Assembly: GCF_051014445.1 (NCBI RefSeq)
Contig: NW_027488384.1
Location: forward strand, 744,001 to 808,000
Reading direction: 5' to 3'
DNA length: 64,000 nucleotides
DNA from: Colletes latitarsis
Taxonomy: Eukaryota > Arthropoda > Insecta > Hymenoptera > Colletidae
The notes under the pieces were generated by a model that saw only the letters and a list, made by a program, of their open reading frames with translations, searched no databases and had not been told where the DNA came from. Shown piece by piece: positions 1-11,859 of the stretch (positions are counted from its first letter, which is position 1; each line of letters starts with the position of its first letter). The translations under genes and the position numbers were made by a program.

Positions 1-54
1 ATGTGGTACCTCACTGAAACATTCAATTAAACCTGGCCTTGATAAATATTTTAG

Positions 55-230
55 AGGATAACGCATGTTAGGTCTGGGTTAGGTCTAGGATTTGCCCTCA
101 TCAGGCTCATACTTTCGCATTCTTCACATACTTGTTGAACGGATCCTGGGTTTTTTCTGGTTTGGATCACGTAGTAATGTGGTAGCACACTGAAACAGTC
201 CATTAATCCTGGTTTCGATCAATATTTTAG
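55..230 (+). repeat. First complete satellite monomer (reference phase)
   Basis: This 176-bp unit runs from AGGATAACGC to the base before the next AGGATAACGC. In order it holds the 11-bp direct duplication (68-89), CTCATCAGGCTCATAC, TCGCATTCTTCACATAC, GAACGGATCCTGGG, a T6 run, TTTGGATCACGTAGTAATG, the palindrome region in its variant form TGTGGTAGCACA, then CAGTCCATTAATCC and TTTCGATCAATATTTT. The choice of start is arbitrary because the array is cyclic. It was chosen because this junction is among the best conserved parts across the window. Confidence 0.97.
68..89 (+). repeat. 11-bp direct duplication inside the monomer (representative)
   Basis: TTAGGTCTGGG (68-78) is followed immediately by TTAGGTCTAGG (79-89), 10 of 11 bases identical. 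The pair recurs at the same place in nearly every monomer, usually as TTAGGTCTAGG plus TTAGGCCTGGG. Each pair gives four G runs separated by 3-4 bases, which is the minimal spacing for a two-tetrad G-quadruplex. That is only a sequence possibility. The resemblance to TTAGG-type telomere repeats is noted but the unit is 11 bp and not telomeric. Confidence 0.9.
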
Positions 231-406
231 AGGATAACGCATGTTATGTCTAGGTTAGGCCTGTGATTTGCCCTCATCAGACACATACTTTCGCATTCTT
301 CACATACTTGTTGAACGGATCCTGGGTTTTTTCTGGTTTGGATCACGTAGTAATGTGGTAGCACACTGAAACAGTCCATTAATCCTGGTTTCGATCAATA
401 TTTTAG

Positions 407-1745
407 AGGATAACGCATGTTCTGTCTAGGTTAGGCCTGGGATTTGCCCTCATCAGACACATACTTTCGCATTCTTCACATACTTGTTGAACGGATCCTG
501 GGTTTCTTCTGGTTTGGATCACGTAGTAATGTGGTACCACACTGAAACTGTCGATTAAACCTGCTTTCGATCAATATATTTGAGAATTACTCATGTTAGG
601 TCTAGGTTAGGTCTGGGATTTGCTCTCATCAGGCTCGTACTTTCGCAAATTTCTCATACTAGATGGCCTGATTCTGTGCTTTTTCTGGTTTGGATCCCGT
701 AGTAATGTGGTACCACACTGAAACTGTCGATTAAACCTGCTTTCCATCAATATATTTGAGAATTACTCATGTTAGGTCTAGGTTAGGTCTGGGATTTGCC
801 CTCATCAGCCTCATACTTTCGCATTCTTCACATACTTGTTGAACGGATCCTGGGTCTTTCTGGTTTGGATCACGAAGTAATGTGGTAGCACACTGAAACA
901 GTCCATTAATCCTGGTTTCGATCAATATTTTAGAGGATAACGCATGTTCTGTCTAGGTTAGGCCTGGGATTTGCCCTCATCAGACACATACTTTCGCATT
1001 CTTCACATACTTGTTGAACGGATCCTGGATTTTCAGGTTTGGATCACGTAGTAATGTGGTACCACACTGAAACATTCAATTAAACCTGGTCTTGATAAAT
1101 ATTTTAGAGGATAACGCATGTTAGGTCTGGGTTAAGCCTGTGATTTGCCCTCATCAGACACATACTTTCGCATTCTCCACATACTTGTTGAACAGATCCT
1201 GGGTTTTTTCAGGTTTGGATCACGTAGTAATGTGGTACCACACTGAAACATTCAATTAAACCTGGTCTTGATAAATATTTTAGAGGATAACGCATGTTAG
1301 GTCTGGGTTAGGTCTAGGATTTGCCCACATCAGGCTCATACCTTCGCATATTTCTCATACTTGATGGCTAGACCCAGGGCTTTTTCTGGAAAGGATCAGG
1401 TAGTAATGTGGTACCACACTGAAGCAGTCGATTAAACCTGGTTTCGATCAATATTTTTGAGGATAACGCATGTTAGGTCTAGGTTAGGCCCGGGATTTTC
1501 CCTCATCAGGGTCATATTTCCGCGTTCTTCACATACTTGTTGAACAGATCCTGGGTATTTTTCTGGTTTGGATCACGCAGTAATGTGGTACCCCACTGAA
1601 ACAGTCGGTTAAACCTGGTTTCGATCAATATTTTAGAGAATACCTCATGTTAGGTCTAGGTTAGGTCTGGGATTTTCCTTCATCAGACTCATACTTTCGC
1701 ATTCTTCACATACTTGTTGAACGGATCCTGGGTTTTTTCTGGTTT
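407..1745 (+). repeat. Higher-order duplication, copy 1 (12-monomer displacement)
   Basis: The series of monomer variants here is repeated at 2516-3850. The displacement is 2109 bp on the left and 2111 bp after about 1030, because copy 1 has a 2-bp shorter T tract near 1028 (GGATTTTCAGG against GGGTTTTTTCAGG). Shared rare marks include the AATATATTTGAGAATTAC monomers, GGGTCTTTCTGG with CACGAAGTAATG, and GGAAAGGATCAGG. Similarity stops near 1745, where this copy has CGATCATGTAGTAATATGG and the other has GGATCACGTAGTAATGTGGTATC. Confidence 0.85.
530..541. promoter_or_regulatory. 12-bp perfect palindrome TGTGGTACCACA (representative of many)
   Basis: TGTGGTACCACA equals its own reverse complement and contains a KpnI-type GGTACC core. 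It sits at monomer positions 124-135 and recurs throughout the window. In many X-type monomers the core is GTGGTAGCAC, which breaks the symmetry. Other broken forms are GTAGTACCACC, GTGATGCCACAC and GTGTTACCACAC. Inference: perfect and broken forms alternating along the array could be sites for a symmetric DNA-binding protein or for cruciform extrusion. No binding protein is identified. Confidence 0.6.
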
Positions 1746-2515
1746 CGATCATGTAGTAATATGGTACCACACTGGAACAGTCCATTAAACCTGGTTTCGA
1801 TCAGTATTTTAGAGAATAACGCATGTTCGGTCTTGGTTAGGTCTGGGATTTGCTCTCATCAGGCTCGTACTTTCGCATATTTCTCATAGTTGATGGCCAG
1901 ATTCTGGGCTTTTTCTGGTTTGGATCACGTAGTAATGTGGTACCACACTGAAACAGTCCATTAAACCTGGTTTCGATCAATATTTTTGAGGATAACGCAT
2001 GTTATGTCTAGGTTAGGCCTGTGATTTGCCCTCATCAGACACATACTTTCGCATTCTTCACATACTTGTTGAACGGATCCTGGGTTTTTTCTGGTTTGGA
2101 TCTCGTAGTAATGTGGTAGCACACTGAAACAGTCCATTAAACCTGGTTTCGATCGATATTTTAGAGGATAACGCATGTTATGTCTAGGTTAGGCCTGGGA
2201 TTTGCCCTCATCAGACACATGCTTTCGCATTCTCCACATACTTGTTGAACAGATCCTGGGTTTTTTCAGGTTTGGACACATAGTAATGTGGTACCGCACT
2301 GAAACATTCAATTAAACCTGGTCTTGATAAATATTTTAGAGGATAACGCATGTTAGGTCTGGGTTAGGTCTAGGTTTTGCCCTCATCAGGCTCATACTTT
2401 CGCATTCTTCACATACTTGTTGAACGGATCCTGGGTTTTTTCTGGTTTGGATCACGTAGTAATGTGGTAGCACACTGAAACAGTCCATTAATCCTGGTTT
2501 CGATCAATATTTTAG

Positions 2516-3850
2516 AGGATAACGCATGTTCTGTCTAGGTTAGGCCTGGGATTTGCCCTCATCAGACACATACTTTCGCATTCTTCACATACTTGTTGAA
2601 CGGATCCTGGGTTTTTTCTGGTTTGGATCACGTAGTAATGTGGTACCACACTGAAACTGTCGATTAAACCTGCTTTCGATCAATATATTTGAGAATTACT
2701 CATGTTAGGTCTAGGTTAGGTCTGGGATTTGCTCTCATCAGGCTCGTACTTTCGCAAATCTCTCATACTAGATGGCCTGATTCTGTGCTTTTTCTGGTTT
2801 GGATCCCGTAGTAATGTGGTACCACACTGAAACTGTCGATTAAACCTGCTTTCGATCAATATATTTGAGAATTACTCATGTTAGGTCTAGGTTAGGTCTG
2901 GGATTTGCCCTCATCAGGCTCATACTTTCGCATTCTTCACATACTTGTTGAACGGATCCTGGGTCTTTCTGGTTTGGATCACGAAGTAATGTGGTAGCAC
3001 ACTGAAACAGTCCATTAGTCCTGGTTTCGATCAATATTTTAGAGGATAACGCATGTTCTGTCTAGGTTAGGCCTGGGATTTGCCCTCATCAGACACATAC
3101 TTTCGCATTCTTCACATACTTGTTGAACGGATCCTGGGTTTTTTCAGGTTTGGATCACGTAGTAATGTGGTACCACACTGAAACATTCAATTAAACCTGG
3201 TCTTGATAAATATTTTAGAGGATAACGCATGTTAGGTCTGGGTTAGGCCTGTGATTTGCCCTCATCAGACACATACTTTCGCATTCTCTACATACTTGTT
3301 GAACAGATCCTGGGTTTTCTCAGGTTTGGATCACGTAGTAATGTGGTACCACACTGAAACATTCAATTAAACCTGGTCTTGATAAATATTTTAGAGGATA
3401 ACGCATGTTAGGTCTGGGTTAGGTCTAGGATTTGCCCACATCAGGCTCATACCTTCGCATATTTCTCATACTTGATGGCTAGACCCAGGGCTTTTTCTGG
3501 AAAGGATCAGGTAGTAATGTGGTACCACACTGAAGCAGTCGATTAAACCTGGTTTCGATCAATATTTTTGAGGATAACGCATGTTAGGTCTAGGTTAGGC
3601 CCGGGATTTTCCCTCATCAGGGTCATATTTCCGCGTTCTTCACATACTTGTTGAACAGATCCTGGGTATTTTTCTGGTTTGGATCACGCAGTAATGTGGT
3701 ACCACACTGAAACAGTCGGTTAAACCTGGATTCGATCAATATTTTAGAGAATAACTCATGTTAGGTCTAGGTTAGGTCTGGGATTTTGCTTCATCAGACT
3801 CATACTTTCGCATTCTTCACATACTTGTTGAACGGATCCTGGGTTTTTTC
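2516..3850 (+). repeat. Higher-order duplication, copy 2 (12-monomer displacement)
   Basis: Counterpart of 407-1745, with the same order of variant monomers. It is also closely matched by 21166 onward, 18,650 bp further on, and a piece of it (about 2905-3728) by 8537-9361 at a displacement of exactly 5632 bp, or 32 monomers. This segment is therefore the source of, or a sister to, several displaced copies in the window. Confidence 0.85.
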
Positions 3851-5429
3851 TGGTTTGGATCACGTAGTAATGTGGTATCACACTGAAACAGTCCATTAAA
3901 CCTGGTTTCGATCAATATTTTAGAGGATAACGCATGTTAGGTCTAGGTTAGGACTGGGATTTTCCCTCATCCGACACATACTTTCGGATATTTCACATAC
4001 TTGTTGAACGGATCCTGGGTTTTTTCTGGTTTGGATCACGTAGTAATGTGGTACCAGACTGAAACATTCAATTAAACCTGGTCTTGATATATATTTTAGA
4101 GGATAACGCATGTTAGGTCTGGGTAAGGTCTAGAATTTGCCATCATCAGGCTCATAATTTCGCATATTTCTCATACTTCATGCCTAGATCCTGTGCTTTG
4201 TCTGGATTGGATCACGTAGTATTGTGGTACCACACTGAAACACTAAATTAAACCTGGTTTCGATCAATATTTTAGAGGATAACGCAAGTTTGGTCTGGGA
4301 TAGGTGTGGGATTTGCCCACATCAGGGTCATATTTTCGCATTTTTCACATACTTGTAGAACAGATCCCTGGCTTTTTCAGGTTTGTATCACGTAGTAATG
4401 TGGCACCACACTGAAACAGTCGATTAAACCTGGTATCGATCAATATTTTAGAGGATAACGCAAGTTATGTCTGGGATAGGTCTGGGATTTGCCCTCATCA
4501 GGCTCATACTTTCGCGTTTTTCACATACTTGTTGAACAGATCCCGGGTTTTTTCTGGTATGGATCACGTAGTAATGTGGCACCACACTGAAACAGTCGAT
4601 TAAACCTGGTATCGATCAATATTTTAGAGGATAACGCAAGTTTGGTCTGGGATAGGTGTGGGATTTGCCCACATCAGGGTCATATTTTCGCATTTTTCAC
4701 ATACTTGTAGGACAGATCCCTGGCTTTTTCAGGTTTGTATCACGTAGTAATGTGGCACCACACTGAAACAGTCGATTAAACCTGGTATCGATCAATATTT
4801 TAGAGGATAACGCAAGTTATGTCTGGGATAGGTCTGGGATTTGCCCTCATCAGGCTCATACTTTCGCATTCTTCACATACTTGTTGAACAGATCCTGGGT
4901 TTTTTCTGGTTTGGATCACGCAGTAATGTGGCACCACACTGAAACAGTCCATTAAACCTGGTTTCGGTCAATATTTTAGAGAATAATTCATGTTAGGTCT
5001 AGGTTAGGTCTGGGATTTGCTCTCATCGGGCTCATTCTTTCGCATATTTCTCATACTTCATGGCTAGATCCTGGGCTATTTCTGGATTGCATCATGTAGT
5101 AATGTAGTACCACCCTGAAACAGTCAATTATACCTGGTTTCCATCAATATTTTAGAGGACAACGCGAGTTAGGTCTGGGATAGGTCTGGGATTTGCCCAC
5201 ATCAGGTTCATTCTTTCGCATTTTTCACATACTTGTTGAACAGATACTGGGTTTTTTCTGGTTTGGATCACGTAGTAATGTGGTACCACACTGAAACAGT
5301 CCATTCAACCTGGTTTCGATCAATATTTTAGAGGATAACCCATGTTAGGTCTAGGTTAGACCTGGGATTATCACTCATCAGACTCATACTTTCGCATTCT
5401 TCACATACTTGTTGAACGGATCCTGGGTT

Positions 5430-6880
5430 TTTTCTGGTTTGGATCCCGTAGTAATGTGGTACCACACTGAAACAGTCCATTCAACCTGGTTTCCATCAAT
5501 ATTTTAGAGGATAACGCATGTTAGGTCTAGGTTAGGCCTGGGATTTGGCCTCATCAGGGTCATACTTTCGCAGTTTTAACATACATGTTGACCTAATCCA
5601 GGGTTTTTTCAGCTTTGGATCACGTAGTAATGTGGTACCACACTAAAACATTCAATTCAACCTGGTTTCGATCAATATTTTAAAGGATAACGCAAGTTTT
5701 GTCTGGGATAGGTCTCGGATTTGCCCTCATCAGGCTCATACTTTCGCGTTTTTCACATACTTGTTGAACGGGTCTTGGGTATTTTCTGGTGTGGATCACG
5801 TAGTAATGTGGTACCACACTGAAACAATCAATTAAACCTGGTCTTGATAAATATTTTAGAGGATAACGCATGTTAGGTCTGGGTTAGGTCTAGGATTTGC
5901 CCTCATCAGGCTCATACTTTCGCATATTTCTCATACTTCATTGCTGGATCCTGGGCTATTTCTGGATTGGATCACGTAGTAATGAGGTACCACACTGAAA
6001 CAGTCAATTTAACCTGGTTACGATCAATATTTTAGAGAATAATTTATGTTCGGTCTAGGTTAGGTCTGGGATTTGCTCTCATCTGGCTCATTCTATCGCA
6101 TATTTCTCATACTTGATGGCTAGATCCTGGGCTTTTTCTGGATTGCATCACGTAGTAATGAAGTACAACACTGAAACAGTCAATTAAACCTGGTTTACAT
6201 TAATATTTTAGAGGACATGTTAGGTCTAGGTTAGGCCTGGGATTTGCCCTCATCAGGGTCATACTTTCGCAGTTTTAACATACATGTTGACCTGATCGAG
6301 GGTTTTTTCTGCTTTGGATCACGTAGTAAAGTGGTACCACACTGAAACAGACCATTAAACCTGGTTTGGATCAATATTTTGGAGGATAACGCATGTTAGG
6401 TCTGGGTTAGCCCTGGGATTTTCACTCATCAGACTCATACTTTCGCATTCTTCACATACTTGTTGAACGGATCCTGGGTTTTTTCTGGTTTCGTTCACGT
6501 AGTAATGTGTTACCACACTGAAACATTCAATTAAACCTGGTCTTGATAAATATTTTAGAGGATAACGCATGTTAGGTGTGGGTTAGGTCTAGGATTTGCC
6601 CTCCTCAGGCTCATACTTTCGCATATTTCTCATACTCGTTGAACAGCTCCTGGGTTATTTTCTGGTTTGGATCACTTAGTAATGTGGTACCACACTGGGA
6701 CAGTCGATTAAACCAGGTTTCAATCAATATTTTTCAGGATAACGCATGTTAGGTCTAGGCTGGGCCTGGGATTTTCACTCACCAGACTCATACTTTCGCA
6801 TTCTTCACATACTTGTTGAACGGATCCTGCGTTTTTTCTGGTTTGGATCACGTAGTAATGTGGTACCACACTGAAACATT
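5430..6880 (+). repeat. Large displaced duplication, copy 1 (27 monomers, 4753 bp)
   Basis: The variant series here returns at 10183-11633, displaced by 4753 bp. Shared peculiarities include TTTTAACATACATGTTGACC monomers, a T-poor GAGGACATGTT start at 6212 lacking five bases, AAGTACAACACTG, and GTGTTACCACACTG. Just upstream, 4961-5345 matches 9361-9750 at a displacement of only 4400-4401 bp, so the later copy has gained two extra monomers (352 bp) between about 9920 and 10180. Confidence 0.82.
6212..6222 (+). repeat. Monomer start with 5-bp deletion (lineage tag)
   Basis: AGGACATGTT replaces the usual AGGACAACGCATGTT, so the AACGC block is missing. The same deletion is seen at 10965 (as AGGTCATGTT), 14308 and 16241. 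A shared small deletion at four places marks them as descendants of one monomer. Confidence 0.85.
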
Positions 6881-7087
6881 CAATTAAACCTGGTTTCGAG
6901 TAATATTATTCAGGATAACGCATGTTAGGTCTACGTTAGGCCTGGGATTTTCAATCATCAGTCTCATACTTTCGCATTCTTCACATACTTGTTGAACGGA
7001 TCCTGGGTTTTTACTGGTTTGGATCACGTAGTAATGTGGTACCACACTGAAACAGTCGATTAAACCAGGTTTCAATCAATATTTTTC

Positions 7088-7441
7088 AGGATAACGCAAG
7101 TTAGGTCTGTGATAGGTCTGGGATTCGGCTTCATCAGGCTCATACTTTCGCGTTTTTCACATACTTGTTGAACTGATCCTGGGTTTTTTTCTGGTTTGGA
7201 TCACGTAGTAATGTGGTACCACACTGAAACAGTCGATTAAACCTGGTTTCGATCAATATTTTAGAGGATAACGAAAGTTAGGTCTGTGATAGGTCTGGGA
7301 TTCGGCTTCATCAGGCTCATACTTTCGCGTTTTTCACATACTTGTTGAACTGATCCTGGGTTTTTTTCTGGTTTGGATCACGTAGTAATGTGGTACCACA
7401 CTGAAACAGTCGATTAAACCTGGTTTCGATCAATATTTTAG
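7088..7441 (+). repeat. Single-monomer tandem duplication (177 bp x 2)
   Basis: Two adjacent monomers, 7088-7264 and 7265-7441, are nearly identical. Both have the unusual TTAGGTCTGTGATAGG, GATTCGGCTTCATCAGG, TTGAACTGATCC and a seven-T tract that makes them 177 bp. They differ mainly at the start (AACGCAAG against AACGAAAG). This is a local one-unit duplication, not part of a larger periodic block. Confidence 0.88.
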
Positions 7442-8536
7442 AGGATAACGAAAGTTAGGTCTGAGATAGGTCTGGTATTTGCCCTCATCAGACTCATACT
7501 TTCGCACACTTCACATACTCGTTGAACAGATCCTGGGTTATTTTCTGGTTTGGATCACATAGTAATGTGGTACCACACTGGGACAGTCGATTAAACCAGG
7601 TTTCGATCAATATTTTTCAGGATAACGCATGTTAGGTCTAGGTTAGGCCTGGGATTTTCACTCACCAGACTCATGCTTTCGCATTCTTCACATACTTGTT
7701 GAACGGATCCTGGGTTTTTTTCTGGTTTGGATCACGTAGTAATGTGGGACCACACTGAAACAGTCAATTAAACCTGGTTTCGATCAATATTTTAGGGAAT
7801 AATTCTTGTTAGGTCCAGGTTAGGTCTGGGATTTGCTCTCATCCGGCTCATTCTTTCGCATATTTCTCATTCTTGTTGGCGAGATCCTGGGCTTCCACTG
7901 GTTTGGATCACATAGTAATGTGATGCCACACTAAAACAATCGATTAAACCTGGTTTCGATCAATATTTTTGAGGATAACGCATGTTAGGCCTAGGTTAGG
8001 CCTGGGATTTTCACTCACCAGACTCATACTTTCGCATTCTTCACATACTCGTTGAACGGATCCTGGGTTTTTACTGGTTTGGATCAGGTAGTAATGTGGT
8101 ACCACACTGAAACATTGAATTAAAGCTGGTTTTGATAAATATTTTAGAGGAAAACGAGTGTTAGGTCTGGGTAACGTCTAGGATTTGCCCTCATCAGGCT
8201 CATACTTTCGCATATTTCTAATACTTCATGGCTAGATCCTGGGCTATTTCTGCTTTGGATCACGTAGTAATGTGGTACCACATTGAAACAGTCCATTAAA
8301 CCTGGTTTCGATCAATATTTTAGAAGATAACGCATGTTAGGTCTAGGTTAGGCCTGGGATTTGCCCTCATCAGACACATACTTTCGCATTCTTCACATAC
8401 TTGTTGAACGGATCCTGGGTTTTTACTTGTTTGGATCACGTAGTAATGTGGTACCACACTGAAACATTCAATTAAACCTGGTTTCGAGCAGTATTTTTGA
8501 GGATAGCGCATGTTAGGTCTAAGTTTGTCCTGGGAA
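7270..8536 (+). repeat. Displaced duplication, copy 1 (67 monomers, 11,787 bp)
   Basis: Returns at 19057-20323 at a displacement of 11,787 bp. Shared rare marks include GTGGGACCACACTG, TTTTAGGGAATAATTC, TCATTCTTGTTGGCGAGATCC with CTTCCACTGG, GTGATGCCACACTAAAACAATCG, AAAGCTGG with TTTTGATAAAT, GGGTAACGTCTA and GAAGATAACGC. Both copies end at the same point and both are followed by X-type sequence, but in different X phases. Confidence 0.85.
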
Positions 8537-9361
8537 TTGCCCTCATCAGGCTCATACTTTCGCATTCTTCACATACTTGTTGAACGGATCCTGGGTCTTT
8601 CTGGTTTGGATCACGAAGTAATGTGGTAGCACACTGAAACAGTCCATTAATCCTGGTTTCGATCAATATTTTAGAGGATAACGCATGTTCTGTCTAGGTT
8701 AGGCCTGGGATTTGCCCTCATCAGACACATACTTTCGCATTCTTCACACACTTGTTGAACGGATCCTGGGTTTTTTCAGGTTTGGATCACGTAGTAATGT
8801 GGTACCACACTGAAACATTCAATTAAACCTGGTCTTGATAAATATTTTAGAGGATAACGCATGTTAGGTCTGGGTTAGGCCTGTGATTTGCCCTCATCAG
8901 ACACATACTTTCGCATTCTCCACATACTTGTTGAACAGATCCTGGGTTTTCTCAGGTTTGGATCACGTAGTAATGTGGTACCACACTGAAACATTCAATT
9001 AAACCTGGTCTTGATAAATATTTTAGAGGATAACGCATGTTAGGTCTGGGTTAGGTCTAGGATTTGCCCACATCAGGCTCATACCTTCGCATATTTCTCA
9101 TACTTGATGGCTAGACCCAGGGCTTTTTCTGGAAAGGATCAGGTAGTAATGTGGTACCACACTGAAGCAGTCGATTAAACCTGGTTTCTATCAATATTTT
9201 TGAGGATAACGCATGTTAGGTCTAGGTTAGGCCCGGGATTTTCCCTCATCAGGGTCATATTTCCGCGTTCTTCACATACTTGTTGAACAGATCCTTGGTA
9301 TTTTTCTGGTTTGGATCACGCAGTAATGTGGTACCACACTGAAACAGTCGGTTAAACCTGG
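8537..9361 (+). repeat. Island of X-type satellite inside domain Y
   Basis: About 4.7 monomers matching 2905-3728 at a displacement of exactly 5632 bp (32 x 176), including GGGTCTTTCTGG, CACGAAGTAATG, GTGGTAGCAC, GCTAGACCCAGGG and GGAAAGGATCAGG. At 9361 the sequence changes to TTTCGGTCAATATTTT with GAATAATTC, which is Y-type and matches 4961 onward. Both edges fall inside monomers and the repeat phase is kept. Confidence 0.82.
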
Positions 9362-10182
9362 TTTCGGTCAATATTTTAGAGAATAATTCATGTTAGGTCT
9401 AGGTTAGGTCTGGGATTTGCTCTCATCGGGCTCATTCTTGCGCATATTTCTCATACTTCATGGCTAGATCCTGGGCTATTTCTGGATTGCATCATGTAGT
9501 AATGTAGTACCACCCTGAAACAGTCAATTATACCTGGTTTCCATCAATATTTTAGAGGACAACGCGAGTTAGGTCTGGGATAGGTCTGGGATTTGCCCAC
9601 ATCAGGTTCATACTTTTTGCATTTTTCACATACTTGTTGAACAGATACTGGGTTTTTTCTGGTTTGGATCACGTAGTAATGTGGTACCACACTGAAACAG
9701 TCCATTCAACCTGGTTTCGATAAATATTTTAGTGGATAACCCATGTTAGGTCTAGGTTAGACCTGGGATTATCACTCATCAGACTCATACTTTCGCATTC
9801 TTCACATACTTGTTGAACGGATCCTGGGTTTTTTCTGGTTTGGATCACGTAGTAGTGTGGTACCAGACTGAAACATTCAATTAAACCTGGTCTTGATATA
9901 TATTTTAGAGGATAACGCATGTTAGGTCTGGGTAAGGTCTAGGATTCGCCCTCATCAGGCTCATACTTTCGCTCACATCACATACATGTTGAACAGATCC
10001 TGGGTTTTTTCTGGTTTGGATCACGTAGTAATGTGGTACCACACTGAAACAGACCACTAAACCTGGTTTCGATCAATATTTTAGAGGATAACGCAAGTTA
10101 TGTATGGGATAGGTCTGGGATTTGCCCTCGTCTGGCTCATAGTTTCGCGTTTCTTACATACTTGTAGAACAGATCCTGGGTT

Positions 10183-11633
10183 TCTTCTGGTTTGGATCCC
10201 GTAGTAATGTGGTACCACACTGAAACAGTCCATTCAACCTGGTTTCCATCAATATTTTAGAGGATAACGCATGTTAGGTCTAGGTTAGGCCTGGGATTTG
10301 GCCTGATCAGGGTCATACTTTCGCAGTTTTAACATACATGTTGACCTAATCCAGGGTTTTTTCAGCTTTGGATCACGTAGTAATGTGGTACCACACTAAA
10401 ACATTCAATTCAACCTGGTTTCGATCAATATTTTAAAGGATAACGCAAGTTTTGTCTGGGATAGGTCTGGGATTTGCCCTCATCAGGCTCATACCTTCGC
10501 GTTTTTCACATACTTGTTGAACGGGTCTTGGGTTTTTTCTGGTGTGGATCACGTAGTAATGTGGTACCACACTGAAACAATCAATTAAACCTGGTCTTGA
10601 TAAATATTTTAGAGGATAACGCATGTTAGGTCTGGGTTAGGTCTAGGATTTGCCCTCATCAGGCTCATACTTTCGCATATTTCTCATACTTCATGGCTGG
10701 ATCCTGGGCTATTTCTGGATTGGATCACGTAGTAATGAGGTACCACACTGAAACAGTCAATTTAACCTGGTTTCGATCAATATTTTAGAGAATAATTTAT
10801 GTTCGGTCTAGGTTAGGTCTGGGATTTGCTCTCATCTGGCTCATTCTATCGCATATTTCTCATACTTGATGGCTAGATCCTGGGCTTTTTCTGGATTGCA
10901 TCACGTAGTAATGAAGTACAACACTGAAACAGTCAATTAAACCTGGTTTACATTAATATTTTAGAGGTCATGTTAGGTCTAGGTTAGGCCTGGGATTTGC
11001 CCTCATCAGGGTCATACTTTCGCAGTTTTAACATACATGTTGACCTGATCGAGGGTTTTTTCTGCTTTGGATCACGTAGTAAAGTGGTACCACACCGAAA
11101 CAGACCATTAAACCTGGTTTGGATCAATATTTTAGAGGATAACGCATGTTAGGTCTGGGTTAGCCCTGGGATTTTCACTCATCAGACTCATACTTTCGCA
11201 TTCTTCACATACTTGTTGAACGGATCCTGGGTTTTTTCTGGTTTCGTTCACGTAGTAATGTGTTACCACACTGAAACATTCAATTAAACCTGGTCTTGAT
11301 AAATATTTTAGAGGATAACGCATGTTAGGTGTGGGTTAGGTCTAGGATTTGCCCTCCTCAGGCTCATACTTTCGCATATTTCTCATACTCGTTGAACAGC
11401 TCCTGGGTTATTTTCTGGTTTGGATCACTTAGTAATGTGGTACCACACTGGGACAGTCGATTAAACCAGGTTTCAATCAATATTTTTCAGGATAACGCAT
11501 GTTAGGTCTAGGCTAGGCCTGGGATTTTCACTCACCAGACTCATACTTTCGCATTCTTCACATACTTGTTGAACGGATCCTGGGTTTTTACTGGTTTGGA
11601 TCACGTAGTAATGTGGTACCACACTGAAACAGT
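10183..11633 (+). repeat. Large displaced duplication, copy 2 (27 monomers, 4753 bp)
   Basis: Counterpart of 5430-6880 and nearly colinear with it. The five-base deletion at a monomer start is kept (10965) and so are the GTGTTACCACACTG and AAGTACAACACTG marks. Similarity weakens after about 11633, where this copy has AGTCGATTAAACCAGG and the earlier copy has ATTCAATTAAACCTGG. Confidence 0.82.
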
Positions 11634-11840
11634 CGATTAAACCAGGTTTCAATCAATATTTTTCAGGATAACGCATGTTAGGTCTAGGCTAGGCCTGGGA
11701 TTTTCACTCACCAGACTCATACTTTCGCATTCTTCACATACTTGTTGAACGGATCCTGGGTTTTTACTGGTTTGGATCACGTAGTAATGTGGTACCACAC
11801 TGAAACATTCAATTAAACCTGGTCTTGATAAATATTTTAG
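11489..11840 (+). repeat. Single-monomer tandem duplication (176 bp x 2)
   Basis: Monomers 11489-11664 and 11665-11840 share TTTCAATCAATATTTTTC upstream of AGGATAACGC, then GGTCTAGGCTAGGCC, TTTTCACTCACCAGAC and GTTTTTACTGG. The added unit helps explain why the displacement to domain 5430-7100 rises from 4753 to 4929 bp past this point. Confidence 0.82.
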
Positions 11841-11859
11841 AGGATAACGCATGTTAGGT

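Larger units (their letters stand above)
1..4080 (+). repeat. Satellite domain X, first block
   Basis: About 23 monomers carrying X-type marks: GTTCTGTCTAGG, GTTATGTCTAGG, GTGGTAGCACAC, CTGTCGATTAAACCTGC with AATATATTTGAG, CATTCAATTAAACC with CTTGATAAATATT, and GCTAGACCCAGGG. No gene. The same series of marks returns at 20324-23390 and 49289-64000. The right limit is where GTGGTACCAGACTG and CTTGATATATATT monomers lead into Y-type units, and it is approximate. Confidence 0.75.
4081..8536 (+). repeat. Satellite domain Y, first block
   Basis: No gene. Monomers here often have AACGCAAGTT for AACGCATGTT, GGGATAGGTCTGGG for GGTTAGGCCTGGG, CGCGTTTTTCACATAC, or the alternative middle segments CATACTTCATGGCTAGATCC and TTTTAACATACATGTTGACC. 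Many monomers elsewhere up to about 39.6 kb share these forms. The right limit at about 8536 is a clean switch back to X-type sequence. Confidence 0.7.

Noticed and set aside
68..89. Telomeric repeat (TTAGG or TTTAGGG type)
   Set aside because: TTAGG occurs twice per monomer inside an 11-bp duplication, but there is never a run of consecutive TTAGG or TTTAGGG units.
91..102. T6 run as a transcription terminator
   Set aside because: The GGGTTTTTTC tract is part of each monomer with no upstream gene and no stem preceding it. It is better viewed as a stiff T tract within the satellite.
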